Assembly: GCA_035629775.1 (NCBI GenBank)
Contig: DASPHG010000062.1
Span: 1-64,000 of the forward strand
Source: DASPHG01 sp035629775
Lineage (GTDB): Bacteria; Actinomycetota; Thermoleophilia; Solirubrobacterales; Thermoleophilaceae
DNA length: 64,000 nucleotides
Direction: 5' to 3'
Made by a program: the position numbers and the translations under genes. The notes beneath the pieces are model-generated. The model was not told the origin of the DNA. It did no database searches and saw only the letters and a program-made list of their open reading frames with translations. Numbering within the stretch: position 1 is the stretch's first letter; every line of letters begins with the position of its first letter. Shown here one piece after another: positions 1 through 7,576 of this stretch.

Positions 1-3000
1 ACGAGCGAGCTGGCGACGGTCGGCCGGCTCCACCTCGCGCCGCAGGTGGGCGAGGCTGTTGCGCCGGATGCGCCGCAGAACCTCGGCGTCGCACCACTCG
101 CGTTCGGTGCCGCCCGGCAGGAGCTCGCCCCGCACGAGGTCTCCCTTGCGCTCGAGCTCGCGCAGGGCTGGAGTCGGGTCGATCCCGTAACGGGCCTGAA
201 GCTGATGCGTGGGGAAGGGCCCGTGGGTGCGGGCGTAGCGGCCGACGAGAACGCTCAGCGCGTCGTCGTTTTCGGTGAGGAAGGACTCCGGCAGGCCGCC
301 CGGCGGCGGCACACCGAGGGCGTCCCGAAAGAGGCCGGCGTCCTCGGCGGCGATGTAGCGCTCCTCGCCGTTGATCCGGACGATGGCAGCGCGCCGTTCG
401 GCGACGAGCTTGTCGAGCATCGACTTGGCCGAGTAGCCCTCCTGCACGCGCTCCTCGCACTCGGCCTCGGTCAGGTCGCCGACGTTGCGCAGCACCTGCT
501 GCAGCGCGTCGCGGTCGCGCGCTTGCCCCATCTCGGTGCGGTGCTGCAGCTGCGCGTTGACCTCCTCGAGCGCCTCGGGGTCGATCAGCTCGCGCAGCTC
601 CTCCTGGCCGAGGAGCTCGCGGAGCAGGTCGCGGTCCAGCGCGAGGGCGGCCGCGCGGCGCTCCGCGTTGGGCGTGTCGCCCTCGTACATGTAGGTGGCG
701 ACGTAGTCGAAGAGCAGCGACGAGGCGAAGGGCGAGGAGCGCGGCGTTTCCACCTCGACCAACGAGAGCTCGCGCGTGTGCAGCCCGCGGAGCAGGCCCT
801 TCAGCGCGGGGAGGTCGAAGACGTCCTGTAGGCACTCGCGGTACGTCTCGAGGATGATCGGGAACTGGCCGTAACGCTTCGCCACCTCGAGCAGCGACTG
901 CGCCTTCAGCCGCTGTTGCCAGAGCGGCGTGCGCTTGCCGGGGTAGGCGCGTGGGAGAAGGAGGGCGCGCGCAGCGTTCTCGCGGAAGCGCGCGCCGAAG
1001 AGCGCCGAGTTGCCGAGCTCGCGGACGACCAGCTCCTCAACCTCATCCGGCTCGACGAGCACGAGCTCCGACCCCGGCGGGTCGTCCGAGTCCGGCAGGT
1101 GCACGACGATCCCGTCGTCGGACCAGATCGCGTCCGCCTCGAGCTCGAACTGGTCGCGGATTCGGCCGGCCAGCGCCAGGCCCCAGGCGGCGTGGACCCG
1201 GCCGCCGTACGGCGACAGCACGCACAGGCGCCAGTCGCCGATCTCGTCGCGGAAGCGCTCGACGACGATCGTCTGGTCGCTGGGCACGACGCGCGTGGCC
1301 TCGCGCTGCTCGCGCAGGTAGGCCACCAGGTTGTTGGCCGCCCGTTCGTCCAGTCCGTACTGCTTCGCGAGCTTCTTCGGCTCCATGTCCACCGCGGTGC
1401 GCGCGAACTCGCCCAGGGCCTTGCCGAGCTCGGCCGGCCGGCCCATCATGTCGCCGCGCCAGAACGGGATCGCGCCCGGCGCGCCCGGCGCGGGCGTCAC
1501 CAGCACGCGGTCGCGGGTGATCTCCTCGATCCGCCAGGTCGAGGCGCCGAGCATGAACGTCTGGCCCGCGCGCGCCTCGTAGACCATCTCCTCGTCCAGC
1601 TCGCCGACGCGCCGGCCGTCCGGCAGGTGCACGCCGAAGAGCCCGCGGTCCGGGATCGTGCCCGCGTTCGTGATCGCGAGCTGCCGCGCGCCCTGCCGGG
1701 CGCGGATGACGTCCTCGACGCGGTCCCAGACGATCCGCGGGCGCAGGTCGGCGAACTCCTCCGACGGATAGCGCCCGTCGAGCATGTCCAGCACGTTGTC
1801 GAGCAGCTTGCGGTCGAGCTCGGCGAACGGGTACGCCCGTCGGACCATCTCGTGCAGCTCGGGCACCTTCCACTCGTCGCCGGGGGCGACGCACGCCACG
1901 ATCTGCTGCGCCAGCACGTCGAGTGGGTTGCGCGGGACGACCGTCTCCTCGATCAGCGCCTCGCGCATCCGCTGCGCGACCACCGTGGACTCGAGGAGAT
2001 CGGAGCGGAACTTCGGGAAGATCCTGCCCTTCGAGGTCTCGCCGACGCCGTGGCCCGCGCGGCCGATCCGCTGGAGGCCGCGCGTCACCGACTTCGGCGA
2101 CTCGACCTGCAGGACCAGGTCCACCGCGCCCATGTCGATGCCGAGCTCGAGCGACGACGTGGCGACGAGGCAGGGGAGGTCGCCCGACTTCAGCATCTCC
2201 TCGACGACGAGCCGCTCCTCGCGCGCGAGCGAGCCGTGGTGGGCGCGGGCGATGTCGGCGGGCTTGCCGTCCTCGCCGGCCAGCTCGTTCAGCCGCATCG
2301 CGAGGCGCTCGGCGCCGCGGCGGTTGTTCACGAAGATGATCGTGGACTTGTGCGATTGGACGAGCTCGAGCAGCTCGGGATAGATGGCGGGCCAGATCGA
2401 CCGGCGGGTGGCCCCTCCGCCGGCAAGCGGGTCGAGGTCGTCCCCAGCCCCTTCGTCTGGCTCGCGCATGTCCTCCACGGGCACCTTGATCTCGAGGTCG
2501 AGCGGCTTGCGCAAACCGGTGTCGACGATCGTGCACTCGCGGGTCGGGCCCACGAGGAAGCGCCCGACCTCCTCGAGCGGGCGCTGGGTGGCTGAGAGGC
2601 CGATGCGCTGGACGGGCCGGCCCGCCTCGTGCTCGAGCCGCTCGAGGCTCAGCGCCAGGTGCGCGCCGCGCTTCGTCTGTGCGACGGCGTGGATCTCGTC
2701 GACGATCACCCACTCGGCGTCGCGGAGGAACTCCCGCGCGCGCGAGGTGAGCATGAGGTAGAGCGACTCCGGGGTCGTGATCAGGATGTCGGGCGGCTTG
2801 CGCAGCATCGCCGCGCGCTCCTTCTGCGGCGTGTCGCCGGTACGGATCGCCACCGACAGGTCGCCGCCGATCCCCTGGAGCGGCCCGCGCAGGTTGCGCT
2901 CGATGTCATAGGAGAGCGCCTTGAGCGGCGACACGTAGACCAGGCGCGTCTTGCGCGCGCCCTCGGGGAGCGGCTCGGCTACGAGGCGGTCGAGCCCCCA

Positions 3001-3174
3001 GAGGAAGGCGGCGAGCGTCTTACCGGAGCCGGTCGGGGCGGAGAGAAGCACGTGCTCGCCACGCGCAATCGCGGGCCACGCCTGCGATTGCGCCTGTGTC
3101 GGCTCCGCGAACGCTCGGGCGAACCAGTCGCGGACCTGAGGGGTGAAGCTCGCCAGTGCGTCGGCCGAAGGCAT
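1..3174 (-). CDS. lhr: Lhr-type ATP-dependent DEAD/DEAH helicase, 3' end outside the window
   Basis: This is a large superfamily 2 helicase of the Lhr family, which translocates 3'-5' on single-stranded DNA and is linked to DNA repair. Seen in the 1058 codons present: Walker A APTGSGKT at residues 46-53, TTPES near 133, DEIH at 159-162, an LSAT motif, HHGSL, ATSSLELGID and the arginine-finger stretch RIGRAGH. A long C-terminal region follows, as in full-length Lhr of about 1500 residues. The ATG at 3174 has a purine-rich AAAGG just upstream. The gene lies 8 bp after the uracil-DNA glycosylase gene and is probably co-transcribed with it, which fits a repair operon. The C-terminus lies beyond position 1. 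Confidence 0.93.
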   Translation of the reverse strand, partial: MPSADALASFTPQVRDWFARAFAEPTQAQSQAWPAIARGEHVLLSAPTGSGKTLAAFLWGLDRLVAEPLPEGARKTRLVYVSPLKALSYDIERNLRGPLQGIGGDLSVAIRTGDTPQKERAAMLRKPPDILITTPESLYLMLTSRAREFLRDAEWVIVDEIHAVAQTKRGAHLALSLERLEHEAGRPVQRIGLSATQRPLEEVGRFLVGPTRECTIVDTGLRKPLDLEIKVPVEDMREPDEGAGDDLDPLAGGGATRRSIWPAIYPELLELVQSHKSTIIFVNNRRGAERLAMRLNELAGEDGKPADIARAHHGSLAREERLVVEEMLKSGDLPCLVATSSLELGIDMGAVDLVLQVESPKSVTRGLQRIGRAGHGVGETSKGRIFPKFRSDLLESTVVAQRMREALIEETVVPRNPLDVLAQQIVACVAPGDEWKVPELHEMVRRAYPFAELDRKLLDNVLDMLDGRYPSEEFADLRPRIVWDRVEDVIRARQGARQLAITNAGTIPDRGLFGVHLPDGRRVGELDEEMVYEARAGQTFMLGASTWRIEEITRDRVLVTPAPGAPGAIPFWRGDMMGRPAELGKALGEFARTAVDMEPKKLAKQYGLDERAANNLVAYLREQREATRVVPSDQTIVVERFRDEIGDWRLCVLSPYGGRVHAAWGLALAGRIRDQFELEADAIWSDDGIVVHLPDSDDPPGSELVLVEPDEVEELVVRELGNSALFGARFRENAARALLLPRAYPGKRTPLWQQRLKAQSLLEVAKRYGQFPIILETYRECLQDVFDLPALKGLLRGLHTRELSLVEVETPRSSPFASSLLFDYVATYMYEGDTPNAERRAAALALDRDLLRELLGQEELRELIDPEALEEVNAQLQHRTEMGQARDRDALQQVLRNVGDLTEAECEERVQEGYSAKSMLDKLVAERRAAIVRINGEERYIAAEDAGLFRDALGVPPPGGLPESFLTENDDALSVLVGRYARTHGPFPTHQLQARYGIDPTPALRELERKGDLVRGELLPGGTEREWCDAEVLRRIRRNSLAHLRREVEPADRRQLAR

Positions 3175-3182
3175 GGAACCTT

Positions 3183-3869
3183 TCAGCGTATCGCGAGCTC
3201 GGACGCGCGCTCGAAGACCGCGTCCGTCATCTCCTCCGTCAGCCTCCCGGTGAACGTGTTCTGCTGGCTGGGGTGGTACGAGCCCAGCAGCCAGCGGCCG
3301 CTCGGCAGCTCGACTTCCGCCATGTGGCCGAACTTCGGGCGCGGGCGCAACGAACGGGGTCCGTCCCCGGATGTTGCGCGCTCCAGGCGCAGCGCGGCGT
3401 CCCACGCGAAGCCGCCCAGGCACACGATCACGCGGACGGCGGGCATCAGCTCGAGCTCAGCCGCCGCGTACGGCAGGCAGTTGTCGCGCTCCGACGGCAG
3501 CGGCCGGTTCGCCGGCGGCGCGCAGCGCACGGCGGCCGCCACGAAGGCGTCCCGCAGCTCGAGGCCATCGTGCGCGTGAAGCGACGTGGGCTGGTTGGCG
3601 AATCCGGTTCGGTGAAGCGACGCGAAGAGCCAGTCGCCCGAGCGGTCGCCCGTGAACACGCGCCCGGTTCGGTTGCCGCCGTGGGCGGCAGGCGCCAGCC
3701 CGAGCACGTACACCCGCGCGTTCGGGTCGCCGAATCCGGGCACGGGGCGGCCCCAGTACTCCTCATGCGCGTACGCGGTCCGCTTCTCGCGCGCCACCCG
3801 CTCGCGCCACTCGACCAGGCGCGGGCAGCGGCGGCAGGTGGTTATGCGGCCTTCGAGTTCCTCAAGCAC
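3183..3869 (-). CDS. Uracil-DNA glycosylase, family 5 (UdgB type)
   Basis: This 228-residue enzyme should remove uracil and other deaminated bases from DNA. Motif A (GLAPAAHGG, residues 57-65, then RVFTGD) and motif B (HPSQQNTFTG, 199-208) are clear, and alanine where family 1 has a catalytic Asp marks family 4/5 enzymes. Cysteines 12, 15, 116 and 131 are placed to ligate the family's 4Fe-4S cluster; Cys150 is extra. Its start overlaps the HD-GYP gene by 8 bp and lhr follows after 8 bp, so it sits in a four-gene operon. Oddity: residues about 164-175 are encoded by a palindromic element (3345-3379) that recurs in the window, inserted between the conserved motifs without breaking the frame. 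Confidence 0.92.
   Translation of the reverse strand: MLEELEGRITTCRRCPRLVEWRERVAREKRTAYAHEEYWGRPVPGFGDPNARVYVLGLAPAAHGGNRTGRVFTGDRSGDWLFASLHRTGFANQPTSLHAHDGLELRDAFVAAAVRCAPPANRPLPSERDNCLPYAAAELELMPAVRVIVCLGGFAWDAALRLERATSGDGPRSLRPRPKFGHMAEVELPSGRWLLGSYHPSQQNTFTGRLTEEMTDAVFERASELAIR
3345..3379. repeat. Palindromic element, copy 1, inside the uracil-DNA glycosylase gene
   Basis: An imperfect inverted repeat of about 35 bp. The outer arms are GCGCAAC and GTTGCGC, the inner arms CGGGG and CCCCG, with a short TCCGT loop. Near-identical copies lie at 28203-28237 and 57570-57606. Here it is read in frame as about 12 residues of the glycosylase. The pattern resembles RPE/REP-type palindromic elements that can settle in coding sequence. 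Confidence 0.75.
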
Positions 3870-4374
3870 CGGGGAGATTTGCCCGGACCAGTCGCACGAA
3901 GACGTCCACGACCTCCGGGTCGAAGTGCTTGCCGGCTGCGTGCTCGAGCTCCTCGAGCGCGACCTCGGCGGGTATCGGCGGGCGATAGGGACGCGGAGAC
4001 GTCATGCCGACGTAAGCGTCGAGCACGGCGATGATGCGCGAGCCGGTCGGGATCTCCTCGCCCTCCAGGCTGTCCGGATAGCCGGTCCCGTCGAGGCGCT
4101 CGTGGTGGTGGCGGATCCATTCGCCGACGTCCTCGGGATGCCCCTCCTCGCGGATGAACGCCTCGCCCAGCTCGGGGTGCTTGCGCATCGTCTCCCACTC
4201 CTCGGTGGTGAGCGGCCCCGGCTTCTCGACGATCTGGTCCGAGATCATCTCCTTGCCGATGTCGTGCAGCGAACCCGCGAGCTCCAGCATCTCCAGCGTC
4301 TCCTGCTCGAGGCCGAGGATCTCGCCCACGCGCCGCGCGTACTGGCCGACGCGGTTCTCGCGCTCGTAGCTCAC
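3862..4374 (-). CDS. Compact HD-GYP domain protein (putative c-di-GMP phosphodiesterase or degenerate relative)
   Basis: This 170-residue protein is essentially only an HD-GYP domain, a fold that hydrolyses cyclic di-GMP in active members. HD is at residues 37-38, a further His at 66, HHHE at 89-92, and the GYP signature at 98-100 within DGTGYP. The His that normally opens the metal site, three residues before an RV pair near the N-terminus, appears to be Arg or missing (RENRV), so activity is uncertain. I chose the GTG at 4374 because it overlaps the permease stop as GTGA, typical of translational coupling. The frame stays open far upstream, but only over the permease gene. No sensory domain is attached, so any signal would have to come from a partner. 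Confidence 0.85.
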   Translation of the reverse strand: MSYERENRVGQYARRVGEILGLEQETLEMLELAGSLHDIGKEMISDQIVEKPGPLTTEEWETMRKHPELGEAFIREEGHPEDVGEWIRHHHERLDGTGYPDSLEGEEIPTGSRIIAVLDAYVGMTSPRPYRPPIPAEVALEELEHAAGKHFDPEVVDVFVRLVRANLPGA

Positions 4375-5150
4375 GCCTTGAGCTTTCGTCCGCTCGTGAA
4401 GAGGTAGTGGGAGTACAGGTACGCCGGGATCGCGACCGCCGCGGTGACGCCGAGCGACAGCGCGACGCTGACGTCGCTCGTGCCGAGCATGCCGTAGCGG
4501 ATCGCGTTGACCAGGTAGAAGAGCGGGTTGAAGTGGGAGAGCTCCTCCCACGGCGAGCCGAGCATCTCGACGGAATAGAAGACGCCGCCCACGAAGGCGA
4601 GCGGCAGGATCACGATGTTCGAGATGAAGGTCGTGTGGTCCCACTGCTCGGCGTAGATCCCGACGATCGTCCCCAGTGCGCCGAACCCGATCAGGGCCAG
4701 GAGCGACGCAAGGAGCAGGACGAGCGGCTGCTCGACCGGCACACCTGTGAGCGGGATGGCGAGCGCGAGCAGCCCGACGCCGATCACGAAACCGCGCACG
4801 ACGCCGCCGAGGTTCCAGCCCAGGTTCACCTGCCAGGGGTGCATCGGCGCGGACAGGACGTCGTTCGCGTAGCGATCCGAGCGCGCCTGGTAGATCGAGG
4901 ACGCGTTGTTGTTGTATGCCTGCTGGACCATCGTCATGGCGATCAGGCCGGGCACGATGAAGACCTCGTAGGCGAAGCCCTCCACCTCTTTGATTCGGCC
5001 GCCGAGCGACAGGCCGAAGACCACGATGAAGAGAGTGGACGAAACGACAGGTGCAAGGACCGTCTGGGTCCACAGCTTCGAGACGCGAAGGGTCTCGCGC
5101 CGGACGAGCCAGAGCAGCCCTCCGTAGCCGGTCTCCACGCGTTCGTGCAC
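4371..5150 (-). CDS. ABC-2 type transporter permease
   Basis: This 259-residue polytopic membrane protein has about six hydrophobic segments. It carries the YadH/DrrB-like ABC-2 signature with a conserved FNPLFYLVNAIRYG stretch near the C-terminus. Such permeases pair with a separate ATPase to export lipids, polysaccharides or drugs. The likely partner is the ATPase at 6768-7523, on the same strand but separated by a subtilase gene read the other way. Its stop overlaps the start of the HD-GYP gene by 4 bp. Only 26 bp separate its start from the divergent subtilase, so both promoters must overlap one another or the coding regions. The substrate cannot be told from sequence. Confidence 0.88.
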   Translation of the reverse strand: MHERVETGYGGLLWLVRRETLRVSKLWTQTVLAPVVSSTLFIVVFGLSLGGRIKEVEGFAYEVFIVPGLIAMTMVQQAYNNNASSIYQARSDRYANDVLSAPMHPWQVNLGWNLGGVVRGFVIGVGLLALAIPLTGVPVEQPLVLLLASLLALIGFGALGTIVGIYAEQWDHTTFISNIVILPLAFVGGVFYSVEMLGSPWEELSHFNPLFYLVNAIRYGMLGTSDVSVALSLGVTAAVAIPAYLYSHYLFTSGRKLKA

Positions 5151-5176
5151 CCTGGCGAGGGTATCGGCGCGTCCCT

Positions 5177-6784
5177 ATGGTGAGAGGACCGGTGGCTCGC
5201 CTCCTTTCCATGACGCTCGTCGCCCTGGCCGCGCTCGGCGGCGGCAGCGCCCATGCGGCCTCCGTGAGCGAGCCGCCGATGACCCTGCCCGGTGACGCGC
5301 AGGCGGCGCGGGCCCCCGCCGACCCCGACACGTGGATCGTGGCGGCGAACGACGTTCGTACCGCCGCCCCGGTGGCGCGCCGGTTCGGCGCCCGCCGGGT
5401 GGGCTCGGCCGGAGCGCACGTCGTGGCGCGTGGTCGCGCGCGCGCCTTCGCCGCGGCCCTGCGCCGGCGCGGCGTGCTGTCGTTCGCCGAGCCGAACCGG
5501 CTGAGCTTCCCGCGCGCGACCGGCGACGACCCGTTCACCGCTTCCAGCCGCTGGCGGCCGATGGTGGTCGAGGACGGGCTGGTCCCGCCGCCGGTGACGA
5601 GCGCGAGCCCCAAGCTGGCGCTGATCGACTCGAAGCTCGACGCGAACCACCCGGAGTTCGCCGGCGGCCGGATCACCACGGTGGGCGGCCAGCGGCTCCG
5701 CGACGAGCACGGCACCGCGACCGCGTCGGTCGCCGCTTCGCCCACGAACGGCATCGGCATCGAGGGCGTCTGGCCGGGCATGATCGCGACCAACTTCTCG
5801 ACGACCCTGTCGTGCGGGAACATCGTGAAGCGGATCAGGGCCGTCGTGAACCGCGGCTACGACGTGCTGAACATGAGCTACGGGTCGGCGCAGGAATGCT
5901 TCGCCGAGTCGATCGAGCTCCAGCGCGCGACCGGGGCCGGCGTCCTGCTCGTGGCCGCGGCAGGGAACGAGTTCGCGGAGGGCAACCCGCTCGAGTACCC
6001 GGCGTCCCTCCCGCACGTGGTCACCGTGGCGGCGATCGACTTCGACGGCCGGTCGAGCTACTTCTCGAACGCGAACGCCGCCGTCGACCTGTCCGCGCCC
6101 GGGGAGCGGATCGCGACGGCGGTGCCGCAGGGGCACGATCCGGACAAGGGTGGCGACGGATACGCGCTGCTGAACGGCACGAGCTTCTCGGCGCCGATCG
6201 TCGCCGGCGCCGCCACCTGGGTCGCGGCCGCGCGGCCGAACCTGACCGTGGACCAGCTCGCCCAGGTCGTGAAGCTCTCCGCGATCGACCTCGGCCGCGA
6301 GGGGTGGGACCAGGACACGGGCTACGGCCTGCTGCAGGTCGGCAATGCCCTGCGGATAAAGGCGCCCCCGACCGACCCGCTTGAGCCGAACGAGAACATC
6401 TTCTGGGTGAACGGCAGGATCTTTCCGCGCGCGGATCCGCTCGTCTACGACGGCCGGCCGCGGCGGACCGGCGTGCGCGCCCGGCTCGACCAGTTCGAGG
6501 ACCCGGCCGACGTCTATCGCATCCGCCTGCCCGCGCGGTCGCGGCTGCGGATCACGGTCGTGCCCAGCTTCGGCGATACCGACGTGGCGGTCTTCGGCGG
6601 CCGCGCGCCGCGCACCTCCGTGCGGCCGATCGCCGTGTCGCGCCGGTCGGGAAGCAGGCGCGACAGGATCCGGCTGCGGAACCCGGGTCGCTCGGCGGCG
6701 CGTGCGTACGTGGAGACCTACATCGACCCGACCGCGAACGGGCTCGACTCGGGTTACGCGCTCAGGTTCAAGCGCGGTCGGTGA
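5177..6784 (+). CDS. Secreted subtilisin-like serine protease (S8 family)
   Basis: This 535-residue protease starts at the ATG at 5177, followed by a signal peptide ending near AHA (residue 27). An N-terminal stretch (about 50-112) resembles an inhibitor propeptide. The catalytic domain holds Asp151 (LIDSKLD), His178 (DEHGT), the oxyanion Asn264 (AAGNE) and Ser336 (NGTSFSAP). The Asp motif reads DSK where DTG or DSG is usual. After about residue 390 comes a beta-rich domain resembling pre-peptidase C-terminal modules. The gene lies alone on the plus strand between ABC permease and ATPase genes and overlaps the ATPase gene tail to tail by 17 bp. It may process exported proteins of the neighbourhood; that is inference. 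Confidence 0.9.
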   Translation: MVRGPVARLLSMTLVALAALGGGSAHAASVSEPPMTLPGDAQAARAPADPDTWIVAANDVRTAAPVARRFGARRVGSAGAHVVARGRARAFAAALRRRGVLSFAEPNRLSFPRATGDDPFTASSRWRPMVVEDGLVPPPVTSASPKLALIDSKLDANHPEFAGGRITTVGGQRLRDEHGTATASVAASPTNGIGIEGVWPGMIATNFSTTLSCGNIVKRIRAVVNRGYDVLNMSYGSAQECFAESIELQRATGAGVLLVAAAGNEFAEGNPLEYPASLPHVVTVAAIDFDGRSSYFSNANAAVDLSAPGERIATAVPQGHDPDKGGDGYALLNGTSFSAPIVAGAATWVAAARPNLTVDQLAQVVKLSAIDLGREGWDQDTGYGLLQVGNALRIKAPPTDPLEPNENIFWVNGRIFPRADPLVYDGRPRRTGVRARLDQFEDPADVYRIRLPARSRLRITVVPSFGDTDVAVFGGRAPRTSVRPIAVSRRSGSRRDRIRLRNPGRSAARAYVETYIDPTANGLDSGYALRFKRGR

Positions 6785-7523
6785 TCTCCTCGGCGGCGCT
6801 CGCGCCCATCGCCTTGACGTAGACGTCCTCGAGCGACGTTGCGTCGTACTTCGCGCGCAGCCCGGCGGCGGTGTCGCGTGCGATCAGGCGCCCGTGCCGG
6901 ATCAGCGCGATCTCCTCGCAGAGGGCCTCCGCCTCGTCGAGGTAGTGCGTCGTCAGCAGGATCGTGGTGCCGGCGGCGTGCAGGCGGCGGATGTAGCTCC
7001 ACAGCTCCGTCCGCAGCTCGAAGTCGACGCCCGCGGTCGGCTCGTCGAGGATCACGAGCCGCGGGCGGTGCATCAGCGCGCGTGCGAGCAGGACACGCCG
7101 GCGCATCCCGCCGGACAGCTTCGACGTGCGCGTGTTCGCCTTCGCGCGCAGGTCGAAGATGTCGATCATCTCGTCGGCCCGCTCGTTGGTCTCGCCGCCG
7201 GTCATGCCGAAGTAGCCGCCGTGGTAGACGAGCGTCTCGCGCACGGTGAGGAACCGGTCGAGGTTGATGTCCTGCTCGGCGAGCCCGACGTCGCGCCGTG
7301 CGGCCAGCGTGTGCGCCGGCCGGCCGAAGACCAGTGCCTCGCCGCTGGTTATCCGGATGAGGTTGCAGACGGCGCTGATCGCGGTCGTCTTCCCGGCGCC
7401 GTTCGGGCCGAGCAGGCCGAAGAAGGCGCCCGCGGCGATCTCGAGGTCGAAGTCCTCGAGCGCGAGCGTGCCGTCGTCGTAGCGCTTCGTCAGCCGGCGA
7501 AACTCGAGGGCGGGTGGGGTCAC
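6768..7523 (-). CDS. ABC transporter ATP-binding protein (DrrA/CcmA type)
   Basis: This 251-residue cytoplasmic ATPase carries Walker A GPNGAGKT (39-46), the signature LSGGM (136-140), Walker B LVILDEPTAG (about 156-165) and the switch histidine in TTHYLDEAEA (193). It is of the type that powers ABC-2 exporters and most likely works with the permease at 4371-5150. I chose the GTG at 7523, which puts the first beta strand (ALEFRRLTKRY) at the usual distance. An upstream in-frame start at 7553 would overlap a 33-bp palindrome. No clear Shine-Dalgarno sequence is visible, so the transcript may be leaderless. Confidence 0.9.
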   Translation of the reverse strand: MTPPALEFRRLTKRYDDGTLALEDFDLEIAAGAFFGLLGPNGAGKTTAISAVCNLIRITSGEALVFGRPAHTLAARRDVGLAEQDINLDRFLTVRETLVYHGGYFGMTGGETNERADEMIDIFDLRAKANTRTSKLSGGMRRRVLLARALMHRPRLVILDEPTAGVDFELRTELWSYIRRLHAAGTTILLTTHYLDEAEALCEEIALIRHGRLIARDTAAGLRAKYDATSLEDVYVKAMGASAAEEITDRA

Positions 7524-7543
7524 GCAGCCATCGTGGCAAACAG

Positions 7544-7576
7544 GATTTACCACGGGGCCTGGCCCCGTGGTAAATC
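7544..7576. terminator. 33-bp perfect palindrome, probable terminator or REP-like hairpin
   Basis: Two perfect 16-nt arms (GATTTACCACGGGGCC and its complement) flank a single central base. It overlaps the last bases of the LVIVD gene's stop codon and lies 21 bp upstream of the ATPase start. It could end LVIVD transcription, but it has no U-run. It differs in sequence from the palindrome family at 3345, 28203 and 57570. Confidence 0.6.

Noticed and set aside
916..2595. Long plus-strand open frame opposite the Lhr helicase gene
   Set aside because: It is an antisense shadow caused by high GC; the minus strand encodes all helicase motifs and this frame has no recognisable domain.
4375..5823. 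Possible 653-residue extension of the HD-GYP protein
   Set aside because: The extension reads antisense or out of frame through the permease and subtilase genes; only residues after 4374 show the domain, and a GTGA overlap gives a good start.
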